64,000 bases of DNA. It comes from Paraburkholderia sp. HP33-1. GTDB lineage: Bacteria; Pseudomonadota; Gammaproteobacteria; Burkholderiales; Burkholderiaceae. Made by a program: the position numbers and the translations under genes. The stretch covers positions 1,984,001 to 2,048,000 of the forward strand of contig NZ_JAJEJR010000002.1 of assembly GCF_021390595.1 (NCBI RefSeq), written 5' to 3'. Shown here piece after piece: positions 34,271-44,180 of the stretch. Under the pieces are notes generated by a model. It worked only from the letters and a program-made list of their open reading frames with translations. It was not told where the DNA came from and did not search any database. Positions within the stretch are counted from its first letter, which is position 1. Each line of letters begins with the position of its first letter.

Positions 34271-37200
34271 TCACAGCGCGCCCGTGCCCACCGCGGGCCC
34301 CGTCCAGTTGGATTCGATCCTGCGCAGGAACGCCGTGTGCCCCAATTGGTAGAACAGCTCGTCTCCGAGCAATACCGGGTTCCAGTCTTCCTGCTCGCGC
34401 GGAAGCAGTTTGTTCATCAACTGCGGGTTTTTGTCCTTGAGCATCGAGAACAGGAGATAGATGTTTTCGAGCTGCCAACTGTCACGCTGCCACCCTTCCG
34501 GCAGCGTGAGGCCGGCTGGCTTGCTGACCCAGGAGGTGATCACGCTGCGCAGCATAGCCGCGTCGTGATCGTCGCTGTCGAGCCAACGCTGGGCAACGGG
34601 CCCGCTCCACGGATTGCTCAGCCAGCTCAATACCTCCTCGGTGACGAGGCCCACGACGCGGCACTGTGCTTCATTGCGTGCATGGAGCTCCAGCACCACG
34701 CGGAGAAAGTGTGCATAGTCGTATCCACTCCTCTCGCCAAGGTTGAATGCAAGGTCCACCGCGCCATACCGCACCTTCCAGTTGTCTGGGTCGAGCAGGT
34801 TATCGATCAGCCTGGCTTGCGCCGATGGCGGCCACCCCCAAGAGATGTCCGTCAGCGCGGTTGTCACGATCTCGGTCACGTTCCACAACGGATGGGACAG
34901 CAGGACCTTGATCGCGTCGAGCGGCCCGTTGCAGCCCTCTCCGTCTTGCGGGAGAGATTTGCTTCTGCACAGTTCCTCCAGGTCGTGACCGAGGCTTTTG
35001 ATCCGGCTTTCGAGGTCCGTATTAGCTGACAGCAACTGCATCTGGTACGACCTGGCGCCGCCTGGACCCGATTCGAACAATTCCGCGAGGCCTGGGTGTC
35101 GGCTGGCGAATTCGCTGTTCCGCAGCTTGTACCCCATGTCCAGGACCTTGCGGTGGTTACCGTAGCACCGCTCACGAACCGCCTCGGGACCAGGGAACGC
35201 GTCAGGGCACTCCCGGTATCGTCGCAGACTTTCTTCATTGCGTGCGGCCACGACGTAGCCGAGTTCGAGCACGTCGCAAAGGTGATAGTCCCACTTTGGA
35301 CGGAACAGCTCATCTGTCAGGTCAGTCAGTGGGTTGGCGTCATCGTGGGCGATCGCATGCGCAAGCAGCAATTCTGTCGCGATCATGCGGTCAGTCGGCG
35401 AGGAATAGCCGTCTTTTTCCCCACCGTAATCGCGAATCACGTCAGCTCTGTAGTGTCCCAGACCATGGGTGGAATCCGCTGCGTCCACCTGGGCCGGCTG
35501 CGTATCGTCGCCCCATAGGTGCTTCAGCGCATATCCCGCGATTTCACGCAGGTAAGCAACCAGATCGGGTTGTTCCGGCGAGGCGTTTTCGGTCCGCATC
35601 CGTTCGAGTTCGTCCTCGATTTCCTTGCGGCGGCTGCTGTCGCGCCAGACGCTGGCGAACGCTTCCCCCCAATCGTGTCGCAGCACGAGGTCTGAGCTCG
35701 CGGCGCAGGCGTCGAACGACGTTGCGAGATCGCCCCAGCCTTCTGGTCTATGACTGTATCTAAGCAGGGTGATGAGCACTGCCGTGTACAACCCGGTCAA
35801 ATAAAGCCGGTGCTTCAGAAAGTTGAATAGATCTTTGCCTTCGATTTGAGGTAACTGCTCGGACCACTGCCGCACCTTTCGCCTGCCGTCCTCGGTGGCC
35901 GACACGCTACTGTCGTCCTCGTTCGCTGCGGCTGAGATGGCCGTGGCTATCTCTCGCACCTGCGCTGCGAGGTCGGGCGAGTCCTCGGGCAGCGTCTCCG
36001 CCAGCTTGTTGTGTAACTTGATCGCCCCTGCCAGTTCACCCGCGTCGATCAGGTGACTGACGCCGTACCGATCCAGATAGGCTTTCAGATCCGTGCCGAA
36101 TTCATCTGCGGTGGCCACACTACCCGGGCAATCGAGATAACGTTTAGCCAGCGCGGACCAATGCGCTCGTACCGCCCGGCGCTCGTCTTCATGTTGCCCT
36201 TCATAGAGTTCCTCCCTTAGCGATTCGCGGATCTGAGGGTGGGCGAAACCGGAATGATGGCCTTTGTGGGGGATGAGACGCAGCATTGAAGGGGTCACCA
36301 GAACGCCGCGCAGACCGCGAAGATATCGGTCCAGCATGGGACGATCGCAGCTCGGTTCAATCTCCTCGTGCCAAAGCTTGCGCCACGCCTCGCGAGCCTT
36401 ACCATCTCCGTTTCGCAGGCCTTCGTGCATCAACTCGATCGCATCGAGAAACGCGTTGAATGGAAGAGGCTGGTCTGTCCATGCTGCCAGGTAAAGGAGA
36501 GCTTTCACGCGGCATGCGATAGCTTCCGCCTCGATGGGGCCTCCATCCGGCAAATTCGGCAGCGTACTCCCCAGATACCTGATCTTCTCCTCGATCTGAT
36601 GCTTGAAATAGTCGCTCGGACCGGAAGGCAGATCGTCACGATAGCTGTGCTGGGTGTCCCACCTCTTCATGCGCGCCTCAAAGCTGGCCTTGCGTTCATC
36701 TGGCCGCTCACTTGCCTCGGAGTCGGGTGAGAGCAGACCAGCCGCGACGATGAAGTACCCTTTCGCTGCCGCGAAAATGTGTTCGCATAAGTCGTGATTG
36801 TCCTCCAGCCTCGTGTTGCATTCCTTGTCGATGGTTCTTAGCCTTCTTGCAATGAATCCTTTCAGGTCAGCATTGCAATGGTCCTGATATTCGTGATCCT
36901 TGGCGCTTAGATCTTTCTTATCCTCAATCCAGAAATCGATCTTCTTTGAAGGCCACTTGCCGAAACCCATCTCGTTACCCGATCGTAGTACCCAGTCCCG
37001 CGTCGTCAGCACTAGTACCACACCCGTGGCCAGATCGCCTGGTAGAAAACTTTCAACGTTGGAGTCGGTGCCCTGGATGGCGAGATGAAGTTCGTCGAAG
37101 GCATCGAGCAGTAAGACGATTGGTGCAAAAGCCGGATCGCCCTTCTGTTTCTTCCTATAGAGATTCGAGCAGTCACGAATGAGGTTCGCCATGATTGCGG

Positions 37201-38449
37201 ATGCGGACGCCTCGGCCTCCCCGTTGGCGCGCTCCAATTCTGGTCCCAGACGCGCACGGGTGCACTTGTCAAGCTGTAGCACGACCGTAGGAAGCTCGAA
37301 GCTCAGACGGTTGAGCTTACGCTGCTCATTGCGCTCCCGTCGCGCGAACGCCCAGCCGTCGACGTGAAGAGCATCGGGCTGGGACCATATCGCTTGACGC
37401 GCCTCGAGCCATTCCCGCGAATTGACGATTCTGGTCCCCTGCCTGGACTGGTCGACAAGGCCAAGCGAGAAGGCCGTTTTTCCCCAGCCCATCGGGGCTC
37501 TTAGCGCAAGGACGCCACAATGTTCCCTCTGCCGGGTGACCAAGTCTCTGACGCCGTGCTTCAGTTCGGTGACCAGCCACTGACGCGCTTCAAACTCCTC
37601 TTCGCTGTAACTGACCTGGAACGCTCCGGGACTATTCAGTTCGGCGCGCACATCAGGCCAGGCTCCGAAGCCGAACAGCTGAACCGGATAAGCATATTCC
37701 GCCTCGGTCGTGGCGATCTGGCTTTTGATCTCGTTGGCATCATCAGCGGACGAGAAATCCACGAGCATCATGGTCGGGCACCGCGGACGCCACTCACGCA
37801 AAGCGACGCGATGTTTCTCGACCTGGCCGATATCCCACCGAAACCAGCGAGTGGCAAACGCGGCGAATTTGCCTGATAGCACGCCGATGAAAGCCATGCC
37901 CCTGCTCATCAACAAACCGGCGATTTCCACGGCCCTGGTACGTAGCGCATGGCTCCGGACAGGGTCGCTCACCGCTTGCCACAGCTGGCGACGAATCCGG
38001 GGAGAATCCAGTTGCTTCGGGAGCTGCGTCTCCAAACCGAAAGCCTCATCCAGAAAGAAGTAGGATTCTCTCGCGCGCTCGTTGATCTCGCCCAGCACCT
38101 CACGGTCTTTTCCGGAAAGGCCGAAGAACGCAATGCGTGGCCAGAAACGGATCCACGCGAGAACGAACATGATGGTCGATATAATAAGATTCGAAGAATT
38201 GACTTGCAGATGCAGAACAACGCTTAGATCCGAAAAAAGAGTGTGCAGCTTGAAAACATCCGCGATGTCCTTGGTAATTTTATCTATGCTGTTCCGCGGG
38301 AAGTGTTGAATCAGAACTGCATAAATCGCATTGCAAGCATTCAGAGAAACAAAGAATACAAACAACGAGAATGCAACCCTACCGAATTTCATCAGTAGAC
38401 TATCGATTTTTCTGTTATTGATCTGCGATGGTTTTCTCTTGTCTGCCAT
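34271..38449 (-). CDS. Large membrane-anchored STAND/NACHT-like NTPase
   Basis: The 1392-aa product has one hydrophobic helix near 24-47 (VAFSLFVFFVSLNACNAIYA), another near 86-104 (NLIISTIMFVLAWIRFW), and perhaps a third near 177-200. A P-loop NTPase core follows: Walker A ALRAPMGWGKTAF (315-327), Walker B IVLLLDAFDEL (444-454, the DxxDE pattern of NACHT domains) and a sensor motif VLTTRD (480-485). The last ~850 residues have no family I know; they look alpha-helical and repetitive, as in sensor arms of STAND proteins. The transmembrane part precedes the core, unlike KAP ATPases. DNA at the 5' end (about 37.9-38.45 kb) is AT-richer than its neighbours, suggesting acquisition. It is 11 bp upstream of a DAO-type oxidoreductase. 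Antiviral or stress-sensing role is inference. Confidence 0.75.
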   Translation of the reverse strand: MADKRKPSQINNRKIDSLLMKFGRVAFSLFVFFVSLNACNAIYAVLIQHFPRNSIDKITKDIADVFKLHTLFSDLSVVLHLQVNSSNLIISTIMFVLAWIRFWPRIAFFGLSGKDREVLGEINERARESYFFLDEAFGLETQLPKQLDSPRIRRQLWQAVSDPVRSHALRTRAVEIAGLLMSRGMAFIGVLSGKFAAFATRWFRWDIGQVEKHRVALREWRPRCPTMMLVDFSSADDANEIKSQIATTEAEYAYPVQLFGFGAWPDVRAELNSPGAFQVSYSEEEFEARQWLVTELKHGVRDLVTRQREHCGVLALRAPMGWGKTAFSLGLVDQSRQGTRIVNSREWLEARQAIWSQPDALHVDGWAFARRERNEQRKLNRLSFELPTVVLQLDKCTRARLGPELERANGEAEASASAIMANLIRDCSNLYRKKQKGDPAFAPIVLLLDAFDELHLAIQGTDSNVESFLPGDLATGVVLVLTTRDWVLRSGNEMGFGKWPSKKIDFWIEDKKDLSAKDHEYQDHCNADLKGFIARRLRTIDKECNTRLEDNHDLCEHIFAAAKGYFIVAAGLLSPDSEASERPDERKASFEARMKRWDTQHSYRDDLPSGPSDYFKHQIEEKIRYLGSTLPNLPDGGPIEAEAIACRVKALLYLAAWTDQPLPFNAFLDAIELMHEGLRNGDGKAREAWRKLWHEEIEPSCDRPMLDRYLRGLRGVLVTPSMLRLIPHKGHHSGFAHPQIRESLREELYEGQHEDERRAVRAHWSALAKRYLDCPGSVATADEFGTDLKAYLDRYGVSHLIDAGELAGAIKLHNKLAETLPEDSPDLAAQVREIATAISAAANEDDSSVSATEDGRRKVRQWSEQLPQIEGKDLFNFLKHRLYLTGLYTAVLITLLRYSHRPEGWGDLATSFDACAASSDLVLRHDWGEAFASVWRDSSRRKEIEDELERMRTENASPEQPDLVAYLREIAGYALKHLWGDDTQPAQVDAADSTHGLGHYRADVIRDYGGEKDGYSSPTDRMIATELLLAHAIAHDDANPLTDLTDELFRPKWDYHLCDVLELGYVVAARNEESLRRYRECPDAFPGPEAVRERCYGNHRKVLDMGYKLRNSEFASRHPGLAELFESGPGGARSYQMQLLSANTDLESRIKSLGHDLEELCRSKSLPQDGEGCNGPLDAIKVLLSHPLWNVTEIVTTALTDISWGWPPSAQARLIDNLLDPDNWKVRYGAVDLAFNLGERSGYDYAHFLRVVLELHARNEAQCRVVGLVTEEVLSWLSNPWSGPVAQRWLDSDDHDAAMLRSVITSWVSKPAGLTLPEGWQRDSWQLENIYLLFSMLKDKNPQLMNKLLPREQEDWNPVLLGDELFYQLGHTAFLRRIESNWTGPAVGTGAL

Positions 38450-38615
38450 CTTCGGGTCGCCCAGGTGTTGATGCGGGGTCCAGGTCTTTTTGTATCGCGG
38501 ATCACATGCGCGGTAGCGTCCAGTATCACTGCCGGAAAGGCATCACCACTGTGCGCTAACGTACATATGTTGTCCGAATTATGTGCACGCGTAGAAGATT
38601 CGTCTCGACTGCCTG

Positions 38616-40151
38616 TCACGTTCCGCCCGGCTTGCGCATTTGCCCGAGCGCGCGCTCACGCGTTGCGGCGGCCTCCTGCACGAGCCGGTAGGCAACGTAG
38701 TACTTGAATACGTTGCGCACGTACGTCGTCGGTTCGATGCCAATTTTCTCGGCGACTATGATCTCGACATTGTTGAACCACTTGTCGGGATCGAGACCGC
38801 GCGCCGCCGCTTCCTTGCGCATCCTGGCGATGTTTGCGGGTCCTGCGTTGTAGCTCGCGAATGCGAAAAGCGAGCGGTCCCTATCGGAGAAGTGTGCGTC
38901 CGGAAAATAGCGGGACATCAGGACGTCGAGATACTTCGCTCCGGCATGGATATTGGCTTCCGCCACTCGAATATCGCCGACCGCGAGTTCCTTGCCGGTC
39001 GCTGGCATGAGTTGCATGATCCCGATCGCACCAACGTGACTGCGCGCATTCTGGTCTAGCTGGGACTCCTGATAACCCTGTGCCGCAAGCAACAGTGGAT
39101 CGAAGTGGTACTGCGCGCCGTATTTCTCGAACAGGGCGATTGTCTGCCTGAACCGTTTCAGATCCTCTGAGTCCGCATTGTTGGAGATCTGCTTGATGCG
39201 CTTCATTTCCTGCTGGAGACGGACTTCCGTGACACTCTGCTTCTTCACGTAATTCAGGTAGAAGTCGCTGATCGCCTCCTGGAGCCGGGGGCTCTTCAAA
39301 CGGATCGCCCAACCGGTATAGCCTGCGTCACGCACCGCGATGTCGTTGTGCACGACGATTCCAGGCAGTATCTGCGCCCATATCTTTGCCTTCCAGTCGT
39401 CTACGACGAGGATCTGGAGCAGCCCGACATTGAGCATCTCCATCGCGTCCTCGTCCTCGAGTGCATCGGGCAGCGGAACGAGCTTCACCGGGGCTTTGCG
39501 CTCCTTGAGAAAACGCGCGTTGAGCGCCTTCAGGCTCTCGTAATAGCTGCTGCTGGGTCGGACATGGACCGCCTTTCCGCTGAGATCGTCGAGCTTCGCG
39601 AGGGCTGGCGACTTGGGCCCGGTCACGACCACCTCGCGTACGGGTTTCCGGTCACGCGGCGCCACGAAGTCGACCTGCTTCAGGCGGGTCTCGGTGACCG
39701 TCAGATTGCCCGCGGCGATGTCGCCTCGGCCCGCTATGAGCCCCGGGAGCAACTGGTCGCGAGTTGTCGGAATAATGACCACGGTGAGCGGACGCTTGCC
39801 GAGCGTTGATTGGTATTTCTTGTTCACATAGCGCTCGAAGTCGCGCATGAGGCCGGCAGTCAGCCCACGCTCGTGACCTTGGTCATTGATATAGAGTGTT
39901 CGACTGTAGGGAACCAGTACACGAATCAGACGCCGGTCGAGCATCGCGTCGAAATCGCCCGTCCGCGGTTGATTGCCCAGATCGATACGGCGCGCGCCGG
40001 GAGCCGACGCGGGGGTAGCTGGGGATGCCGGGAGGGCGGCCGAGGCGACCGGCTGCGCCGCGGCACCTGGGGCGGCGAGGCACGTCGACGGATTGACGGC
40101 CATGCCTGAGCAAAACGCCGCGATGAACAGCAACGTTTGAATGATGCGCAT
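38616..40151 (-). CDS. mltF: MltF-like membrane-bound lytic transglycosylase with solute-binding domain
   Basis: The 511-aa product has a signal peptide, an Ala/Pro linker, a periplasmic solute-binding-type domain (about 70-300: IRVLVPYSRTLYINDQGHE, GRGDIAAGNLTVTETRLKQ) and a C-terminal SLT lysozyme-like domain with the catalytic Glu in AAQGYQESQLDQNARS and GAIGIMQLMPATGKE. This is the MltF layout; it cleaves peptidoglycan glycan strands to 1,6-anhydro products. It is not a lipoprotein by sequence: no lipobox is evident. Its start codon is at 40151, 216 bp before the DUF4148 gene end on the same strand; terminator in between at 40319. Not tied to the NTPase gene, from which 166 bp separate it. 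Confidence 0.92.
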   Translation of the reverse strand: MRIIQTLLFIAAFCSGMAVNPSTCLAAPGAAAQPVASAALPASPATPASAPGARRIDLGNQPRTGDFDAMLDRRLIRVLVPYSRTLYINDQGHERGLTAGLMRDFERYVNKKYQSTLGKRPLTVVIIPTTRDQLLPGLIAGRGDIAAGNLTVTETRLKQVDFVAPRDRKPVREVVVTGPKSPALAKLDDLSGKAVHVRPSSSYYESLKALNARFLKERKAPVKLVPLPDALEDEDAMEMLNVGLLQILVVDDWKAKIWAQILPGIVVHNDIAVRDAGYTGWAIRLKSPRLQEAISDFYLNYVKKQSVTEVRLQQEMKRIKQISNNADSEDLKRFRQTIALFEKYGAQYHFDPLLLAAQGYQESQLDQNARSHVGAIGIMQLMPATGKELAVGDIRVAEANIHAGAKYLDVLMSRYFPDAHFSDRDRSLFAFASYNAGPANIARMRKEAAARGLDPDKWFNNVEIIVAEKIGIEPTTYVRNVFKYYVAYRLVQEAAATRERALGQMRKPGGT

Positions 40152-40318
40152 GATAAAAAGGCCCTGCTGCTACAGCCGGCGGGCGATGCAAACGTCGGTG
40201 GTCTCCGGCGGTGTGCCAATCGCGGTGCCGTGCTTAAGCATAGTGCTTCGTACGGTCTCTTGCGCGCTCAAGTCGATCGGCGCAATTCCCCTTGTCTTTT
40301 CGCATCGGGGACATAGGG

Positions 40319-40359
40319 AAAAAGCGCGGCAGCTGGCCTCGTAGTCAGACCTGCCGCGC
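40319..40359 (-). terminator. Rho-independent terminator after the DUF4148 gene
   Basis: On the minus strand GCGCGGCAG pairs with CTGCCGCGC (9 bp, 18-nt loop) and is followed by TTTTT, 9 bp after the DUF4148 stop. It is the clearest intrinsic terminator in the window. Confidence 0.8.
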
Positions 40360-40367
40360 CCTCACAC

Positions 40368-40697
40368 TTAGTGCCCCGCATAAATTGAATGCTCGCCAGG
40401 GTAGGCCGCAACCGGCGCGCCCGAATCCGCGCTGCCCTTCATCGACACGCCGCCAACGGCGGCACTTCCCGGCGCAGCATTCTGAGCCTGCTGTTGCGCG
40501 ACGATGGCCTCGGCACGTTGAATGTCGGCAGGATAGTAGGGATCCGAAGCCGTAGGCCGATAACCCGCCTGCTCCAAACGAACGAGATCGGCCACTACCT
40601 GGGCGTGCGTCACCGGCGCGTTGGCGGTCTGTGCGAACGCGGCAACGGGCGCGGCCAGCGCGCAGGCAACGAGCATTGCGGAAACGAGTGCTTTCAT
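40368..40697 (-). CDS. DUF4148 small exported protein
   Basis: The 109-aa product has a signal peptide (MKALVSAMLVACALAAPVAA) and the DUF4148 signature: VTHAQVVADLVRLEQAGYRP, then DPYYPADIQRAEAIVAQQ. DUF4148 proteins are frequent in Burkholderiaceae and of unknown function, periplasmic or secreted. I took ATG 40697, with AGAGG 8 nt upstream; an in-frame GTG 9 nt earlier is possible. Monocistronic, with a good terminator behind it. Confidence 0.92.
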   Translation of the reverse strand: MKALVSAMLVACALAAPVAAFAQTANAPVTHAQVVADLVRLEQAGYRPTASDPYYPADIQRAEAIVAQQQAQNAAPGSAAVGGVSMKGSADSGAPVAAYPGEHSIYAGH

Positions 40698-40964
40698 GAT
40701 GTTCACCTCTCGATGAATGGCCGCTGCATCGAAAGTGATGCCGCTTCAGCCGCCCTCGGCGATGTCGCGAAGGTTGACTGGATTCTGGTCGCGCGGCGCT
40801 GACCCAAAGCTGACCCGTTGATTACGAGTTCGTTATCTGGGCGCCACGCCAGAGATGACAGATCCGTAATATCGAGGACAGCACCGGGTAAGCGCGCAAT
40901 CCCGATACTTGCTCCAACCCCGCCGCCTCAGGCGCGGCCCTCCCTGCCTCAACCCGGACAAGTC

Positions 40965-43900
40965 ATGTGGATCGTCAAACTGGCTCTCAGACGGCCTTAC
41001 ACGTTCATCGTGCTCGCCGTGCTGCTCTTCATCCTCGGCCCGCTCGCCGTCATGCGCACTCCCACGGACATTTTTCCGAACATCAACATTCCCGTAGTCA
41101 GCATCGTCTGGAGCTACAACGGCTTCTCCGCCGAGGACATGGCGCAGCGCATCACCTCGAACTACGAGCGCGCCCTCACCTCGGACGTGGACGACATCGA
41201 GCACATCGAATCGCAGTCACTCAATGGCGTTTCGGTCGTGAAGGTGTTCTTTCATCCGGGCGCGGACATCAATCGCGCGATTGCCGAGGCGGCCTCGAAT
41301 TCCGCGTCGATTCTGCGCATCCTGCCGCCGGGCACGCTGCCGCCCAACATCATCACGTACAACGCCTCGACGGTGCCCGTGCTGCAACTGGGCCTGTCCA
41401 GCACGACATTGCCCGAGCAGTCGCTTTACGACCTCGGCAACAGCTTCATCCGCACGCAGCTCGCCACGGTGCAAGGCGCGGCCGTGCCGCTGCCCTACGG
41501 CGGCAAGATTCGACAGATCATGGTGCAACTCGACCCGAAGGCGCTCCAGGCGAAGGGGCTCGCGCCTATCGACGTCGTGAACGCCGTCAACGCGCAAAAC
41601 CTGATCTTGCCTGGCGGCACCGCGAAAATCGGCTCGCGCGAGTACAACGTCGAGATGAACGGCAGCACGCAAACGGTGGCTGCGCTCAACGATCTGCCCA
41701 TCAAGACCGTGAACGGCAGTGTGGTGTACGTGCGCGATGTCGCGCACGTGATCGACGGTTACGCGCCGCAAACCAATATCGTGCGCGCCGACGGCAAGCG
41801 CGCCGCACTGCTCACGGTGGAGAAGACCGGTAGCGCCTCGACCCTCACGATCATCGATCAGGTCAAGGCGATGCTGCCGAAGATCGCAGCGGGCTTGCCT
41901 CACGCGCTCAGGATCACGCCGCTCGGCGATCAGTCGGTGTTCGTTAAGTCGGCGATCACGGGTGTGGTGCGTGAGGCGCTCATCGCCGCGTGCCTCACCG
42001 CCGCGATGATCCTGCTCTTTCTCGGCAGCTGGCGCGCCACGCTCATCATTGCGGTGACGATTCCGCTTGCGGTGCTCACGTCGCTCATCGCGCTTTCGAC
42101 GCTCGGCGAAACCATCAACATCATGACGCTCGGCGGGCTCGCGCTGGCCGTCGGCATACTCGTCGACGACGCCACGGTCGCAATCGAGAACATCACGCAC
42201 CATCTCGAACGCGGCGCCCCGCTGCACGACGCCATCCTCAATGGCTCCGGCGAGATCGCCGTGCCGACGTTCGTCTCGACCCTCGCGATCTGCATCGTGT
42301 TCGTGCCGATGTTCCTGCTCTCCGGCGTCGCGCGCTATCTGTTCGTGCCGATGGCCGAGGCGGTGGTGTTCGCCATGTGCGCCTCATACTTCTTCTCGCG
42401 CACGCTGATTCCGACGCTCGCGATGTATCTGCTGCGCGCGCGCTCCCGGAACACTGCACCTAAGCGCGGCATAAGCGGTGCGTTGACGCGCTTCCAGGCG
42501 GGCTTCGAAAAGCGCTTCGAGGCCCTGCGCAACGGCTATCGCGCGCTTTTGCAGGCCGCCATCGCGCAGCGCCGCCGCTTCGTCGTGCTCTGGCTCGCGC
42601 TCTGTCTTGGCTCGCTCGTGCTGTTGCCGTTCACCGGTCGTGACTTCTTTCCGGCGGTCGATACCGGCGAGATCCGCCTGCATCTGCGTGCGCCCACCGG
42701 CACGCGCATCGAGGAAACGGCCCGCATCACTGATGAAGTCGAAGCGAAAATCCGCAGCGTCATTCCGCCCGCCGAACAGGCCGCGGTGCTCGACAACATC
42801 GGCGTGCCGGTCAGCGGCATCAACCTCACCTACGATTCCTCGGACCCAATCGGCCCCGAAGACTCGGACATCCTCATCACGCTCGCACCGAAGCACAAGC
42901 CCACCGCGCAATACGTCGCGAAGCTGCGCAATGTGCTCGACGCGGCCTTTCCGGGCGTGACTTTCGCGTTCCTGCCCGCCGACATCGTCAGCCAGATCCT
43001 GAACTTCGGCCTGCCCGCGCCCATCGATGTGCAGATCGTCGGCAACAAGCTCGCGCAGAACCGGCTCGTCGGGAACCACCTGCTCGATGAAATGCGCGGC
43101 GTGCGCGGGCTCGTCGACGCGCGCATCCAGCAGCCCGGCGACGAGCCCACGATCAACGTGAACGTCGATCGCACCAAGGCCATGCAGGCCGGCCTCACGC
43201 AGCGCGACGTTGCCCAGAACCTGCTCATCGCGCTTTCCGGCAGCTCGCAGACCACGCCAAATTTCTGGCTCGATCCGAAGAACGGCGTGAGCTATCCGCT
43301 CATGGCCGAGGTCCCGCAATACGACATCCACTCGCTGCAAACGCTCGCCAATATTCCGGTGACCACGCAAGCGGTGTCGGTCAACCCGCAGAACCAGCTA
43401 GGCACGCTCGGAACCGTTTCGCGCAGCTCGCAGCAGGCGGTCGTCTCGCACTACAACGTGCAGCCCGTGCTCGACATTTTTGCGTCGACGCAGGGACGCG
43501 ACCTGGGTGGCGTCGCCTCGGACGTGAACCGCCTCGTCGATGCCGCGCGGGCGCAGTTGCCGCCGGGCTCGTCGATCGTCATGCGCGGCCAGGTGCAGTC
43601 GATGAACGCCTCGTTCAGCGGCCTCGCCGCAGGCCTCGTGTTCGCGATTGCGCTCGTCTACCTGCTGATGGTCGTGAACTTCCAGTCGTGGCTCGATCCG
43701 CTCATCATCGTGAGCGGCCTGCCGGGGTCACTGGCTGGCATCGCATGGATGTTGTTCGTCACGCAAACCACGCTCAGCGTACCGGCGCTGACGGGCACGA
43801 TCCTCTGCGTGGGCATCGCGACGGCCAACAGCATTCTGGTCATCAACACGGCGCGCGAGTCGCTCGCCGCCGGTATGGCGCCGCTCGCCGCGGCGCTCGA

Positions 43901-44171
43901 CGCGGGCTTCAATCGCTTTCGCCCCGTGCTGATGACGGCGCTCGCCATGCTGATAGGCATGCTGCCGATGGCGCTCGGTCTCGGCGACGGCGGCGAGCAG
44001 AACGCGCCGCTTGGGCGCGCCGTGATCGGCGGTCTCGCCATCGGCACGCTTTCGACCCTCGTGTTCGTCCCCGTGGTCTTCGGCATGGTGCACGGCTGGC
44101 TCGCAAAGCGCCGCGCCGCGCGCGAGGCCAAGGACGACGCGCGCGCCGATGCAACCGCTCTCGTTGAATAA
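40965..44171 (+). CDS. RND efflux permease of the second pump
   Basis: The 1068-aa product is a second HAE-1-like RND transporter. Seen are MWIVKLALRRPYTFIVLAVL at the N-terminus, the proton-relay Asp pair in LALAVGILVDDATVAIENIT and a C-terminal bundle with LCVGIATANSILVINTARES. Its order (permease first, then adaptor, then channel) and sequence differ from the pump at 6-12 kb; it is closer to the RND group that comes with CusRS-like regulators. I chose ATG 40965, although the ribosome site is weak and the frame is open for 49 more codons upstream. A heavy-metal-type two-component system is convergent at the end of the operon and probably controls it. Confidence 0.93.
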   Translation: MWIVKLALRRPYTFIVLAVLLFILGPLAVMRTPTDIFPNINIPVVSIVWSYNGFSAEDMAQRITSNYERALTSDVDDIEHIESQSLNGVSVVKVFFHPGADINRAIAEAASNSASILRILPPGTLPPNIITYNASTVPVLQLGLSSTTLPEQSLYDLGNSFIRTQLATVQGAAVPLPYGGKIRQIMVQLDPKALQAKGLAPIDVVNAVNAQNLILPGGTAKIGSREYNVEMNGSTQTVAALNDLPIKTVNGSVVYVRDVAHVIDGYAPQTNIVRADGKRAALLTVEKTGSASTLTIIDQVKAMLPKIAAGLPHALRITPLGDQSVFVKSAITGVVREALIAACLTAAMILLFLGSWRATLIIAVTIPLAVLTSLIALSTLGETINIMTLGGLALAVGILVDDATVAIENITHHLERGAPLHDAILNGSGEIAVPTFVSTLAICIVFVPMFLLSGVARYLFVPMAEAVVFAMCASYFFSRTLIPTLAMYLLRARSRNTAPKRGISGALTRFQAGFEKRFEALRNGYRALLQAAIAQRRRFVVLWLALCLGSLVLLPFTGRDFFPAVDTGEIRLHLRAPTGTRIEETARITDEVEAKIRSVIPPAEQAAVLDNIGVPVSGINLTYDSSDPIGPEDSDILITLAPKHKPTAQYVAKLRNVLDAAFPGVTFAFLPADIVSQILNFGLPAPIDVQIVGNKLAQNRLVGNHLLDEMRGVRGLVDARIQQPGDEPTINVNVDRTKAMQAGLTQRDVAQNLLIALSGSSQTTPNFWLDPKNGVSYPLMAEVPQYDIHSLQTLANIPVTTQAVSVNPQNQLGTLGTVSRSSQQAVVSHYNVQPVLDIFASTQGRDLGGVASDVNRLVDAARAQLPPGSSIVMRGQVQSMNASFSGLAAGLVFAIALVYLLMVVNFQSWLDPLIIVSGLPGSLAGIAWMLFVTQTTLSVPALTGTILCVGIATANSILVINTARESLAAGMAPLAAALDAGFNRFRPVLMTALAMLIGMLPMALGLGDGGEQNAPLGRAVIGGLAIGTLSTLVFVPVVFGMVHGWLAKRRAAREAKDDARADATALVE

Positions 44172-44180
44172 GGATCCCCG

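Noticed and set aside
34271..38449. KAP-type P-loop NTPase as identity for the 1392-aa protein
   Set aside because: KAP ATPases carry membrane helices between Walker A and Walker B; here the helices precede Walker A and the Walker B has the DxxDE pattern of NACHT/STAND.
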